From Proteles cristata cristata (taxonomy: Eukaryota > Chordata > Mammalia > Carnivora > Hyaenidae), in contig JAESUZ010003295.1 of the NCBI GenBank assembly GCA_017311185.1, positions 310,001 to 374,000 of the forward strand: 64,000 nucleotides of DNA, written 5' to 3'. The notes beneath the pieces are model-generated. The model saw only the letters and a program-made list of their open reading frames with translations, did no database searches and was not told the DNA's origin. The position numbers and the translations under genes are program-made. Within the stretch, counting starts at the first letter, position 1; each line of letters opens with the position of its first letter. Positions 44,528 to 56,379 of this stretch are shown here, piece after piece.

Positions 44528-47500
44528 AATCTGTTTATGCTGCAGCTGTGGTCACATCTATCAGCAGCTGGTGCTACCAGGAGTCTCTCCCAGAGCTGCC
44601 CTTCTCCTGCACCCCAATGGCCAGAATTGTGAGCCCTGGCTCCATTGCTAGATGGAGGTTCCTCATCCAAGATGAGGTTCCAACATTGGCCAGACATTTC
44701 TCACCAGTTCTTTGAGATACCACACGAGAGGAGTTCTTTGGGCAAAATTTTTAGGAAATGGTGCCTACTGCATGAGCTGATATTCAGCCTAAGCCCATTC
44801 TCAAGGGTACCACTTGAGAGTCAGCAGTTTATTACTGATGTCCAAGCTGAGTGGTTGGAGCCTATGCCATCCCAGTTAAATATTTCAGTACCACCTTTGT
44901 ATACTATAACTCTTATATTCTCTCTGTATATAGAGAGAAAGGCCATATTAGCATATTAAAGGCTCTGAGAACTTATGGGTACAGGGAATTGTTAAGCCTC
45001 TTTTAATGCAGTGTTTCCTAAATTTATTTGACCTCAGTATCCTTTCTATCTTACATCCCACAGAACTGGTGACTCCATGAAACACACTCTGGTGAACACT
45101 GGGTTAGAGAGCAATGAGGAAACAGGAAAGAGATAGTGATCAGGTACCCAGGGTCCCCCTTTTTTTTATACAAATGAAAGCTGAGGGACAGACCTCATTC
45201 CTGTGTGGGTCCATCACCCTTAACCAGATCATCCAAATATACATCCACACCTCTTACCTCCACCTACTGAAAAATAGAAACAAGAACTTTTTCACCCCCC
45301 ATTCCTACTCCCTTCATCCTCCTCATACATATATCCAGCTGAGAGATCACCCCACAATGCTAAGAGATGGACTTATATCCCAAGTAACCCAGGCCCACAC
45401 CGAAGAAAAAAACTTTATCCCCTTGAACAGACCCCTCTCCTCTTGACTGTGTCTTTATGTGTTTATGTGTATCTGTGTGCAGGGTCTTTGAATTCAGAGA
45501 GCATGCAAAGTGCAAACTGTACAAGCTAGATTTTCTAGGGGCTGTTTTCTGAGGATGAGGGTAGTAGGGATTGTATGGGAGTTTTTGTTTTGTTTCAAGA
45601 TAGGAAGTAAGCTGAACAATTAAGAGTGCCCTCATGGAAAGGGTTAAGTGATGGGTTAAGTTGTGGGAGTTGAGATATATTGTCTTCCCTGGTATTAGTG
45701 AGATCAGGACAACTGGATATGTATGTCTAGGTCTGACTCTCTGGGCCACAGATTTTTTTTTGCCTGGGAGGAGAAAGAAAGACCCATCCTCAGTGAGGTG
45801 AGCTGTTTCTTATTGATTTTAAATAAGTTGCATATAGAAGCTTTGTGCTAAGTGGGTTTCTTTGTCTTGTTTTAGTGCTGGGAAATTAGGGCAGGAATCA
45901 CAGTGCTTGCAGGTTGTTGTCATCACTCTTATTTGACCTTGATTGCCTCATCAAGGAGACAGTTTTTCTTGAGGATCTCATTCTCCCAGAACTTTAGGGA
46001 AAATGGCTATGGTTTAGCTTTTCAGCTGATGCAGAGTAATACAATGGGTTTTCTTCCCAATTCTGGGCAAGTACCCACACTAAGACTCTTAACTCCAGGA
46101 CTTGCATAAGTATTCTAGCATATGTTGATTGATAAGTTGGTCATTGTTTTGCTTTATTGATAACATGTTAATACCAATCTTATAATTTAAAAATTATCTT
46201 GTATGTAAGAGCAGTTTGGGGTTAGGGAGAGAGAGGAGCAAAGCAGATGAAAGTGGGGGTAGTTTCTCTTTAATGCTTAGACTCTGGTTTGTCCTTAACA
46301 CACTTATTCCTCCACCACAATTGGTGGAATTAACTAGAGAGGCAAGAGGAAGCAAGCTGCAACAATCCAGTTTAATGACTGTCCCATTTGCTTAGGAAAA
46401 ACTGGGTGAATCTCAGCTCCTCAGAGGTCTGGACCCAAATGGAGCTGAAAATAGGGCCATTTTGTTGATTGGACTTCTTAAAGTGTATATGAGTTGAGCA
46501 GCCCAGCCCCTGCCTCCCTTCTGCTGCTCAGAGCAGCCTTCCTTCCTTTGCTTGGAATGTACTTCTCTTGCGTATGTTCCTAGTAATAGAGCAAAATGGC
46601 CAGCCCTTTAAAAGGTCCTCAGAGACAGGAACATTTTAGGATTAGTATTAGGAGATACCCCAGAGAATAGGAGAGTATTGGATTCCAGTGGTAAAACTGG
46701 ACTATGCCATTTCTTTTACCCTCCCACTATGCCTCATTCATTAATGCAGATCAGCTCTATGTAAGCAATGGTTCAGAACCTGTTTTGACCATAGATCCTT
46801 TTGAGAATCTGATGAAAACCAGAAACTCACTTGTTGAGAAAAACAGACATTAGCAATTCACTCTGTTTTATACATACATTTAGCAGGTTCATAGCCTATC
46901 CATGGAAACAGTAAACTGGGATCATAGGGAGTTACCCTGACCCAATATGGTCATTATATATCTGTGTCAAGAATTACAACACAAGGATTATGAAATGTTT
47001 TAGGGACTAAGATACTGGAGGCAATAGGGGATAAAGACAGAGTCTAATCTTTAATGACATGAAGAATATTGCTTACATTCTACTCAGTGTTTTTTTTTTC
47101 TAAAAGATGACATGCTGACAAATTCAGTTCCTCAGAAACTTTGTTTTAAAGACTTGTGGGGGGTGACTCCCTGTACTATCAGATTACACCGCTTAATAAC
47201 CAAATGTTAACCTCCAGCCTTTGATCTGTTTTAGTAAATGTAAGGAGAGCAACTGAAGCCCCCGAAGTGTGGGGGCAGTTATAGTATCCAAATGAAAGGT
47301 ATCATTTGGAGTCTAAGAGCCTTCTGCAGAAAGGACATCCCTTTAGGTCATTTTGGTATGCCACTATCTTCTCTACCTCGGTCCAACACCACTTCTCTTG
47401 GATGAAAAATAAAAAAAAAAAAACAGCCATCAGATGGGTGAATAGATTTGAATGATTTTTCCCACTGAGGGAATCAGTCTCAAACTCCCATCTTTCTCCC

Positions 47501-47560
47501 AGCTTGCTTTACCACATGTTCACCTTGTCCCCTTTAAATAAAAACCTGTCTCTGTGTTTT
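44528..47560 (+). other. ZNF641: ZNF641 3'UTR, extent inferred
   Basis: About 3 kb of unique DNA without splice-supported coding follows the stop. The first canonical AATAAA signals are at 47408 and 47537, which would give a long 3'UTR. A shorter form using ATTAAA near 44955 is possible. A MER5-like segment may lie around 45010-45100. Transcript data would decide the end. Confidence 0.5.
47408..47413 (+). terminator. ZNF641: Candidate polyadenylation signal of ZNF641
   Basis: AATAAA followed by an A-run, so it could be partly genomic A-rich noise. A second AATAAA is at 47537-47542. Confidence 0.35.
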
Positions 47561-48102
47561 CTCTGGGGAAATGTAAAATGGGAAAGTCTATCTTCAGGAA
47601 CCTGTCATCTTTTCTTTCTGTGGTACCTCTACGTGTTCAGGGCCCAAGTGTCCTCCCCTTTCTACTCCATCAAAGTATGTCTGCAAAGAATCCCTTACAC
47701 TGGAGGAAATAACTTAAAGTTTTAGCTTTTCCCAGAGTTATTTACATTTTAAGCCTTAGCTCTGATAGAAGTGGAAAGAAAAGTTTACCTTGTAAAAGTG
47801 ATGTTATGCCTTCCAGGAGCTAAAGGGTGATAATTTGTGACAAAGTCCTTTCCTTTCCAGCACTTCAGCAACTCAAACCACTGTTTCCTTATTTCCATCA
47901 AGGGCAAGGCGAGCCCTGACTCAGAACCAGAGATGCCAGAAGACATGTTCTTTCCATCTCTATTCAGATGAATGCACTGGATGGGGATTAGTGGGGATGA
48001 GCAGTAACAGAAAAGTGAAATCTGTTCCCGTAGACCCCTTAGAGATCCTGAGCTGGCAAAATTCCCTTCTGTTCCCTGGAGTACTGTATTAGGCCTTGGG
48101 TC

Positions 48103-48291
48103 ACAAAAGGTGGTCTCTGAACCAGCAACATGGACATCACCTGGGAACTTGTTTTAGAAATGCAAATTCTCAGGCTCCATCCCAAACAAACTGAGTCAGA
48201 AATTCTGAGAGTGGAGCCCAGCAGTCAACCTTCACTTGCCTTCCAGAATATCTGATGTATGCTAAAGTTTGAGAATCACTGGCTAGGAAAT
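48103..48291 (-). repeat. MER5A (hAT-type DNA transposon remnant)
   Basis: It shows ACATCACCTGGGAACTTG, AGAAATGCAAATTCTCAGGC, AGTGGAGCCCAGCAGTC and CTAAAGTTTGAGAATCACTGG in the order of a reverse MER5A, including the terminal repeat at the right. Confidence 0.85.
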
Positions 48292-48299
48292 TCAAATTC

Positions 48300-51200
48300 C
48301 ACTTCAGTCAGTGGTACCTCACCCTCTTCTCTTTAAACCCTTGCTGCCAGATTTATTTTCTGCAACCTCTCCAGGCTAGTTTCTCCTTAGTCCTGATTCC
48401 CTTGAGTCCCACGGTCTTCCCACACCCTTAAATCGGTGAAAGGACTGGGTGAGGCAACAATTTTAGAAATTGTTACCATTGTGCTGTGACTGACTGGGGC
48501 TTAAAGCTTCTAAAATGGGCACTGAGGATTCATGGGCCCAGAAATCTAAAAGAATATACAGGAGCAGATACCTCAAAGAAGGGAAATCCAATGTAAAACT
48601 GAAAAACCACCATCTAAGGAAATGGTCCTCCTTTGCTAGTTAGCTGGTCCTTCTCCTGACCTAATAATTAGTTGCCCTGGAGGCATGCAAGGTGGACATT
48701 TAGCACAGGATAGAGGGTAAGGCCACCTCCTTAAGGAACCAAGTTTTCCAACCTCACGATTGCATTGGAGACCAATGAGGTACATGCAAGCGATTTCTAA
48801 CCATGAATTGGCATACCCTATGGGCAAGGGCAACAGAAGTATTGGGACTCCCCAGGACACAAGAAAGAACCAGGAGCATTTAGTAATATGTGACAGAAAT
48901 GAGATTTGAACCCAGACTGTTTACCAGGTAGAGTTGTAATCAATTAAACCGTGGAACCTATGTCAAAAATGCATTTCCTGCTTGAAGATTCTGTCCAATT
49001 CAGGCTGCAGGAAGGGATCTGTCTTGCAGGCCCTGGTCCTGTTACCTCTAGGTCCTCTCCTAACCAAACTCATGAGGACAGGCTGAACTGACCACCCCTG
49101 TGGGGCTCTCCAAGGTCAAAAGATTGGAGTGAACCTAAGTCTCTTTGAAAGTAATCAGCTCCTCTCCCCAAGGAGAGGCTTAGCTACAGTTTTCTTCAAC
49201 TCCAGGCTTCAGGGTCTCTCTCTCTTGCTTTTCCAGTCATTGCCTTCATTTTCCCAATCAATGGAGCTCCTCCTCCACTCTTCACTCCTATTTCTCTTTT
49301 TCAGTTGGTTTGGTTTAGTAGTTTTGTTTTGTTTTGCCTGGGGAATGCCTCACCTTCCCAAGGATATATGTTCTTCCTAATCCTTATCCTTCTCTTTCCG
49401 TTATAGTTACTGTCTTTAGGTTTCTAGCCAGTTCTGCTCACCATGAGCCCCCCATCCCTCTGCCTGTTGTTCAGTTTATCAGCTGTAAGCCTACAAGCAG
49501 GATCAAGTACTCATACTTCCCATTTTCTTCCCTTCAATCCTTGGCTTGGCTCTAGCAGCTCAATTGCCATCTCACCACTCTGCATCTCTCTCTCTCACAC
49601 CCTTTCCCACATCCTAACCTGGCTAGGAGGTTGTCCATACTGCCAAGTCCAGGCCCTCTACTCAATTCCCTGCAGGCTCTTCTTCCCTGGATTCAGCTTC
49701 CAAAGTGGATTTCTACTTTTTGCTACTTGAATTTACTCAGTCTCTTCCTGTCTTCTGTATCCCTGAGTGTCAGTCTCAATTTTATAAGCCATTTTTGGCA
49801 ATCTCACTATGTGCCAGGTACTAGCTCTTCCAGGCCTGGGAAATCAAGTGTGACCATGGTCCCTGTACTCCGCGTGTTCCTCAGCTGAGCCTTCCCCTCG
49901 TACCACCTTCCTGCCATGATACTGCACACCAAGGCACCCTGTTCCAGGAGGTTTTGGGAGTCTATGCCCACTTGCTATCCAGCCCAACTTCTCTGTGCCT
50001 GCTAGATTTCTAGCTCTTGTCTGACTTGGTCCCCTCTGATGGACTGTGAATTTCCCATGGGGTTACCCACTGGGGACCTTTGTCTGTATCCTTAGGGGTC
50101 TCTAATATGCTCCCTAATGTCCCTGTCAGTTGGATAAAGGTCTTATTGGCTGTGTCACTGATTTCCTCTCTTAGTTCTCTCCTCTTCCCTCCATTCTCGG
50201 CTCTTCTCTCATGATCAAAAGGTTGCAGCAGAGTGGGGGACACCAGACTGCTCTGGGGGGAATCACAGTCATGCGTGAGCCCCTTCACTGCTTCTCCCCA
50301 AAACATAAACCTTGAGATGCCACAAGTTAGGCCTCCCCATCTCTCTCTTGGTATCCTGGCTTCCAGATGTCCCTCCCTAGTCAGCTGGTCTTCACCTAAC
50401 CTGGAGATGGGGAAAGCAGATTGCTGAGCAGGACTGGACCTAGGCTAAGGCAGGTAAGGGTTTAGGGAGCAAACTTAAGAAGGCCCTCCATCTCAGGGTT
50501 CATTCAAGTACTGACCCTGCTCTTGGGAGACCCTTAAAGTGCTGAACCCAAGTCTGGAAACAGGTGATGGTGGTGACTATGAATTGACCCCCTAGGCAAA
50601 CTTACAGTAATTGTAGATTTGGTGCGGGGAGCCAGAGGAGGCATGCACATATGGGGTTAGTCAAAAAATGGGTCCACCAGACATACTCACCCTTGTGGGT
50701 AAAGAGGATGGCAAAAGGTATCAAGAGAATAAAGTAAGAATAAAAATGTGGGGGTAAACATGGGAAGCTGGCATGGACACCGCTAGCCTCTGATCCACTG
50801 ACACAACATCCTGCCTGTGGAGCTTTATGGGACATGGGGAAGAGGGGAAGGAGCCGCCCCCCAGGCTTTGAGTGTATCCCAAAGACTTTGCTCTTCCTCC
50901 ATGGGAGTTGCCATGGAGCTTCAAGCCTACTGTTTAGGGGATGATCTGCCTCTGCAGCTTTCTGAACACCAGCCAGGCTGTATTGTCACCTGCCTCAATG
51001 CTTCAGGTTTCCCTATTTTCTTATGTTCACTCTTAACTTCCCACAGTCACTTGGAGTAATACTCTTGACAAGTCTGGTTTTTCTCCTAAACAGAAAGGGA
51101 GGAGGGAAAGAATTGACAAAAGGGGGAGGAGAAACACAGCTGTGATTGTTCACAGAGGACCCTCTTCTTTCTGACAGTTCCAGTGGTCTATTGAAATCCT

Positions 51201-51875
51201 GACTTCCTCTCCTTACTCTCCATCAGTGCCTTTCCCAGCCTCATCCATGGCTTCATGTTGACCCCCCACCCCCACCCCAGTCTTCAGTTCCTTTCTTCCA
51301 AATCCTTTGGCTTTTCTCTTTTTCAGATTCCCTCTCTGACATGGTGCCCTACATTAATTTCCCAGAATGTCTTCCTGTCCTTGCTAGGCATTTCCAGCCC
51401 AACTACACTGCCTTGCCATCTCAGAGCTCCCTAGAGGAGGGGGGACAGTAGAGAGCTACTGCTTTGAGACCACTGACAAATGGAGATGCTTGCATGTTCT
51501 GAAAACACACACCCTACAATGTGAGAACACCTCCCCTTGCAAAACAAACAAAAAACCCCAAACACCCTCTAAATTATTAAAACACTCAGTGTAGAAATGA
51601 ATCCTAACTTCTGATATGAAACTACATTGAAAAGATATCTTGGAGAGTTACTGAGTGGATTCACAACTAGAAGTCAGTTTCTAAAGTACATATTTTCTAA
51701 ACCTTACCTTTTTACTTAAGATCGAAGAGATGGAGGTGAAAATGAAATTAAATATTCATGTAAAAGTACAAACCACCTTATAAATGAAAAAGCTATAAAT
51801 AACAACTACATGGAATCTTCTTATTTTTGAACATGTTACAATTTATATGATTTTGAAAACAAATACAAAAAAAGT
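48300..51875. other. Intergenic unique DNA between ZNF641 and H1-7
   Basis: No supported gene. A degraded MIR (minus) is probable at 48875-48960 (GAGATTTGAACCCAGACTG), and an old repeat piece at about 49790-49870 (TATGTGCCAGGTACTAG). Short open frames here have no splice-supported context. Confidence 0.5.
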
Positions 51876-51879
51876 AAGA

Positions 51880-52500
51880 GTCTCACTTCTATGTATCCTC
51901 TACAATTCCCATCACCCTCCCCCCACAGTTAGTTTTTTTGTGTGCATCTTTCCAGAATTTAATACAGTTATGAAGAGGTATACTTTCCTCCATTTTACAC
52001 AAAAGGTAGTATGGTATACTCAATGTCCCGAATTGTCTCTGGGAGCTTGTAATAATGCATTGAGAATACCCCCTTTTTACAGCTGCATGCTATTTCACTT
52101 TATGGAAGCTTCAGTTTAACCAATCCCCTAGTAAAATTTAGATTATTTCCTTTTCTGTTACTGCAGTGCCACACTGAATACCTTGGACATAAGTCTTTTC
52201 ACAAATGCATTTACGTCTGAAAGATAAAGTGGTTCTGCTGGGTCAAAGGATATTTGCATTTGTAATTGTAAAAGAGAAATTTCCTCCATTTACACTCTCA
52301 CTAGTGTTGTGTGTGAGTGCCTGTTCCCCCACAGCCTTACCGATGGACTAGGTTCTTAAAACCTTTGAATTGATTAAAAATGTTATTGTTTTAATGTGCA
52401 TCTCATGAGTAAAACTGTATCTTTTTCATATTTTTAAAGGCTATTTGTATTTTTGTTAACTGTTTTATCAACAACCATTGACTAGTTGATACTAAAGGGC
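51880..52500 (-). mobile_element. Ancient LINE-1/HAL1 3' end
   Basis: Reverse-oriented old L1 3' end: TTTAACCAATCCCCTAGTAAAATTTAG, TGCAGTGCCACACTGAATACC, GGTTCTGCTGGGTCAAAGGATAT. Confidence 0.6.
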
Positions 52501-52621
52501 ATCTAAGCTTTGTTACAACTCTAAAGTCCAACAATTTTCTGATCATCATCGTACCAGGCAGTTGAGATAAAAGGAAAGCAAAGAATTGAGGTCAGGGATG
52601 TTCCATTTAAGTTAAAAACCC

Positions 52622-52850
52622 AGGGGCGCCTGGGTGGCTTAGTCGGTTAAGCTTCCGACTTTCGCTTACGTCATGATCTCGCGATTCGTGGGTTCGAGCC
52701 CCGCGTCGGGCTCTGTGCTGACTGCCAGCTCAGAGCCTGGAGCCTGTTTCAGAGTCTGTGACTCCCTCTCTCTGACCCTCCCCTGCCCACGCTGTCTCTC
52801 TCTCTCTCCTAGAAATAAATAAAACATTAAAAAATTAAAAAAAAAAAAAG
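52622..52850 (+). mobile_element. Young carnivore SINE
   Basis: Forward SINE with an intact head GGGGCGCCTGGGTGGC, B box GGTTCGAGCC and a long A-tail. It belongs to the young subfamily. No clear duplication was found. Confidence 0.95.
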
Positions 52851-53302
52851 TATGCCATTAGAGTGTGAGCTCAAAGTGGGGATTATGCTTTATCCATCTT
52901 TATTCAGTAAAGTACCCAGAATCTTGCAGGCATTTAGTCATTAGTGAACACTTGGGATGAAATTATCTTTTCTTGGGAATTCCTGTCACAGAGTTACCCA
53001 GCTAGCATTATGATCTAGATAATCTGGATAGCTTGCCAATGAGTAGTCATTTCTTACATTTCATTGGAGTACAGCCACCCTAAAGCTTATTAATGAAAGA
53101 TAATCTGAGATGACAATTGTTAGCTCTTACAGTCAGGATCTGACACTTAATAAATTCGATAAATTTACTGACAGAACTGTGATGGTTCTTAGGAAATCTT
53201 AAAAAAAAATTTTGCCAGTGTTTTCCATCCCATTTTAGGAGAAAAGGTATCTAGTTTTAGATCATCTGATTCTTTATGTAAAAACTTGCCAGGACTATAG
53301 GG

Positions 53303-53482
53303 GCCCCTGGGTAGCTCAGTCGGTTAAGCATTCAACTTTGGCTCAGGTCATGATCTTATGATTTGTGGGTTCAAGCCCCGCATTGGGCTCCACATGCTTG
53401 GGATTCTCTTTCTCCCATTCTCTGCCCCTCTCTGACTCATGCTCTCTCTCTCAAAAATAAAAACAATAAAAAACTAAAACCT
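53303..53482 (+). mobile_element. Carnivore SINE, older copy
   Basis: GGCCCCTGGGTAGCTCAGTC head to an AAAAATAAAAACAATAAAAA tail, with the middle portion shorter than in the young copies. Confidence 0.9.
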
Positions 53483-53822
53483 CCCAGGACTCTAAAGGGG
53501 CAATACACCTAACTCTCACAAAGACATCTGATTAATTTTGTTTTAATTGTGTTCAATAGACAGTGTTTTTCACTGCCTCTTTCCAGATGGCTCCCTATTC
53601 TCTGATTCTGTTTGCTTCATTCTGCTACTCACAGACAATTTAGGAACACAATGAACCTAATTACAGCAGGTGGAAATTTAAAAGTTCAAACCATCTATAG
53701 ATGAGATATACTGCAAGCATTTTACTATTAGCTGTGCATAAGTTTAAAGTGGTGTGATTTTTTTTTTAATTTAATGGTGTGAGAGGGTGATTATTAGTAT
53801 CATGTAAGCTTTCTTTTCTTCT

Positions 53823-53891
53823 TGTTTTTTGGGGTTTTTTTGTTTTGTTTTTTTGTTTTTGTGTGTTTTTTTTTTGTTTTTTTTTTTTGTA
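53823..53891. repeat. T/G-rich low-complexity tract
   Basis: T-runs of up to 13 separated by single G or GG. Confidence 0.9.
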
Positions 53892-54540
53892 AATACACAT
53901 ACCCTGCTCCCCCGTGTAGGAGATATCAGACTCTTGGCACAAGCTTGGTCAGGCACACTCTGAAAAAGCTCCCCAGGTTGTTCCAATACCTTCCCACCTA
54001 CCACCATCACTCTTACCTCTTTTCAAGAATAAAACGCACCTTCCCAGTTGTTTCCTTTTCCCTATTCCTTTGGCATCAGTTGGAAACAGCAAGTCATTTT
54101 CCTGAACCGGCTACTTTAATGTTTACTTCCCTAGGGACTATTTCTGTGTTCTGTCACGAACTCTGGCATGAGAACTACTCCCATGCTGCTCTGAACCTCT
54201 GCATTCAGAACTAAAAGAAATCATACATTTGCTCCATATTTGATATATAGTGTTCAATGCCTGTTGTTTTTTAAGAAAAGCAAAAGACTTAGCTATTCAT
54301 TAGTTAGCCTTTCCCATCTCCTTATATTTCTGGTATGCATACTATAAATCTTTTTTGGTTTATTTATTTTTTTTTTGAATTCTATATAAATCTTAATAAT
54401 ATCCTTTCTTATAGTTAGTACTTTCCAAGTTGATAATTCCCTTACTGAATTTTGGCAAGAAAAGCCTATGTCATGATATTTTAAGCCCTTCTTATTTTAC
54501 TAACACTTAAAATCACCTAAAATCATCCTAGCCCAATTCC
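53892..54540. other. Unique sequence, no gene recognised
   Basis: An open frame of about 130 residues extends from the T-rich tract into this stretch, but it starts in low-complexity sequence and has no domain. Confidence 0.5.
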
Positions 54541-54559
54541 AACTTTTTTTTTTTTTTTA

Positions 54560-54690
54560 CAGAGAAGGAAAACCAAGGCTATATGAACAGGTAAGTACAA
54601 CTCAGCCAAGGTCAGAGTGGCAGAACTTTGACTAGAATCCTGGTCTCATTAAGAACTGATCCTGTATAATTTTCTGCTATAGCCATTATT
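54560..54690 (-). repeat. MIR SINE, degraded
   Basis: TACAGAGAAGGAAAACCAAGGC followed by CAAGGTCAGAGTGGCAGAACTTTGACTAGAATCC, which is the reverse MIR order. A further old piece may continue to 54800. Confidence 0.5.
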
Positions 54691-55292
54691 ACATCATCAC
54701 AAATTATTTATACTCATTGAACTCTCAGTAATGAGCACCTACCCTGTACCAAGGTCTGTGCTAGATGCTGTCACACTCTCATTTAACTGAAGATTAACAA
54801 ATAAGACAAAGTTTTAAAATTAAAATTATCAAGTCAAGCAAACACTACAAACCCATTACAATTTTGGGAGAAGGGACTTTTTCCTAAAAGGAATTTCAAT
54901 TAAGAACACTTTGGACCAGTAAGACCACTCATCTTAAAGGTTGCCTATTTTCTTGTCCCAGCAATGCCCCCCATTTCTTTCTTCACATGCCCTTCTCCCC
55001 AGCACTCAATTTGAATGTGATAGGGTGTCTAATGTTAATTCAATACTTCTATCTAATTTCCTCAAGTTGCCACTTTCTTCTACTTTTCTTTTTTCCTTCT
55101 GAAAGGTATTTTCCTGGGTCCTGAAGCAGGAACAGAACCCCAACATCTCTTTGTCTCTTCACCCCATATACTTGTGCTTTAGGTCTCACCTCACCACCCA
55201 CCCTTACCCTTCTGAGTACCGCAAAGAGGAAACAGACACAATGTAGTGGAAAGGTCTTGTGTACAGTTTTGTCCACTTCAGTGTGTGAGAGC

Positions 55293-55308
55293 TGCTCTCA
55301 TTAGAGCC
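55293..55308 (-). terminator. Degenerate histone 3' stem-loop of H1-7
   Basis: On the minus strand GGCTCT AATG AGAGCA forms a five-base-pair stem with a four-base loop, 52 nt after the stop codon. Replication-type histone mRNAs end in a GGCTCT-loop-AGAGCC hairpin at this distance. The loop lacks the usual U residues and the last stem base is mismatched. Confidence 0.55.
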
Positions 55309-55360
55309 TAAGGGGAAAGGAAAGGCATCTGTGCCTGGAGGAAGGGAAATTTCTCCCACA

Positions 55361-56164
55361 TTACAGATACCCCGCTGCATACCCAGGACTTAAAGCTTTA
55401 GCAGAAGTCTTTGCGTAAGCAGCCCTTGTGTCATGGGTCTTCCCCTGACCGCAAAAATTTAGGTCAGTTTTAACCAAAGTTGTCTTCTGGACGGTGCGTT
55501 TTACTAGCTTCTCCTGGTCCTGCGTCTTCTCTTCCCTGGACTTCGAACTTGGCCTCTTCTCTCGGGTCCTAGGCCTGATGTCTTCCTTTATGGTCCGACC
55601 TCTTCCCTGGTTCATCATCTTGGCCCTTGTTCCTTCCTTGGCTTTGGAATGCACCGAGTCCTTGGCTCTTGGCCTGACCTTCTTCATCCTCCTGTTTGCC
55701 TTCGTGCTCTGTCTCCGTAATTCCCTGGCCTTCTTGACAGCCTTGCGACGCACACAGCGCCTCTGTGGGCTCCGCGGCCCAGGAGGGGTCTTCCTCAAAG
55801 AGCGCACACCTCCCTCCAACCTCGGGCGTCCTGGCTTTCTCTTCGGCTTTGTAATCTTCCAGACCCTGAAGTAGCCGGAGGCATCATTGCCGCTGACTCG
55901 GAGAAACGCGCCCTTAACATCAGACCTGGGTGCTTCACCTGAGTGGCGGCACTTCCGCCGCACTTCATAGCCAGCCTTTCCGAGCTCCTTCTTGAGAGTG
56001 GCAAGAGTCAGCCCTTTGTGAGCTGTGATGGCTCGGAGCAACACCTGGGACACTTTGAGCACCGAGAGAGGACCCCGCCTTGGCGATGCCTTGAGGGTTT
56101 TTTCCGTGGCCTGCTGGGTTTTAACTTCAGTGCCTTTGGATTCGCCAGTGGGCACCTCAGCCAT
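55361..56164 (-). CDS. H1-7: Testis-specific linker histone H1-7 (H1FNT/H1T2)
   Basis: An intact intronless gene of 267 residues for the spermatid linker histone that helps to replace histones with protamines and condense the sperm nucleus. Residues 1-30 are a short tail. About 31-104 form the winged-helix globular domain, with SVLKVSQVLLRAI, LATLKKELGKAGYEV and FLRVSGNDASGYFRVWKI as its three recognisable stretches. From 105 to the end the protein is Lys/Arg-rich, with an AT-hook-like KPGRPR at 110-115 and a GQGKT stretch at 239-243 reminiscent of a P-loop but lacking the expected first glycine. The start ATG has a strong context (GCCATGG). The C-tail has many Arg as well as Lys, unlike somatic H1. 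The gene name rests on the domain, the arginine-rich tail, the lack of introns and its position next to ZNF641, in convergent orientation as in human. Expression only in testis is known for the family, not seen here. Confidence 0.93.
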   Translation of the reverse strand: MAEVPTGESKGTEVKTQQATEKTLKASPRRGPLSVLKVSQVLLRAITAHKGLTLATLKKELGKAGYEVRRKCRHSGEAPRSDVKGAFLRVSGNDASGYFRVWKITKPKRKPGRPRLEGGVRSLRKTPPGPRSPQRRCVRRKAVKKARELRRQSTKANRRMKKVRPRAKDSVHSKAKEGTRAKMMNQGRGRTIKEDIRPRTREKRPSSKSREEKTQDQEKLVKRTVQKTTLVKTDLNFCGQGKTHDTRAAYAKTSAKALSPGYAAGYL

Positions 56165-56375
56165 GGCCCCGCTCCCGCCTCTGCGGGGCCACTGCTCTGA
56201 GCCTCCCCAGCCAAGGCTGGAGCTAAAGCTGAGGCTGGCTAGACCACGTCACAATGGCAGGGCCCAACGGAGATGTTCAGGTCCTAGTTAGGGAGCTGCC
56301 AGATCCCACCCAGGTAGAGTGTCCAATGAGACTCCACTTCCTTCTAGGTCTAAACCAATCCAGATCCTCAGCACC
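56165..56375 (-). promoter_or_regulatory. H1-7: Probable H1-7 promoter
   Basis: The 210 bases before the start codon are GC-moderate and CpG-poor to moderate. CCAAT motifs stand on the plus strand at about 56318 and 56352, so they are inverted (ATTGG) relative to the gene, roughly 155 and 190 bases before the ATG. No clear TATA box was found. Confidence 0.4.
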
Positions 56376-56379
56376 TCTG

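Noticed and set aside
45114..45749. Open frames downstream of ZNF641
   Set aside because: They lie in the probable 3'UTR, have no domains, and lie on both strands as expected by chance.
51230..51460. Possible exon after a good acceptor (TTTCTCTTTTTCAG near 51327)
   Set aside because: The following sequence has no matching donor or recognisable protein, and the acceptor alone is not enough.
52622..52710. tRNA-like A and B boxes, also in other SINEs
   Set aside because: These are the tRNA-derived heads of carnivore SINEs followed by a CT-rich body and A-tail. They do not fold as complete functional tRNA genes.
53822..54214. Open frame of 130 residues
   Set aside because: It starts inside T-rich low-complexity sequence and has no domain or splice context.
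55494..55874. Plus-strand open frame of 126 residues
   Set aside because: It is the antisense shadow of the H1-7 coding sequence.
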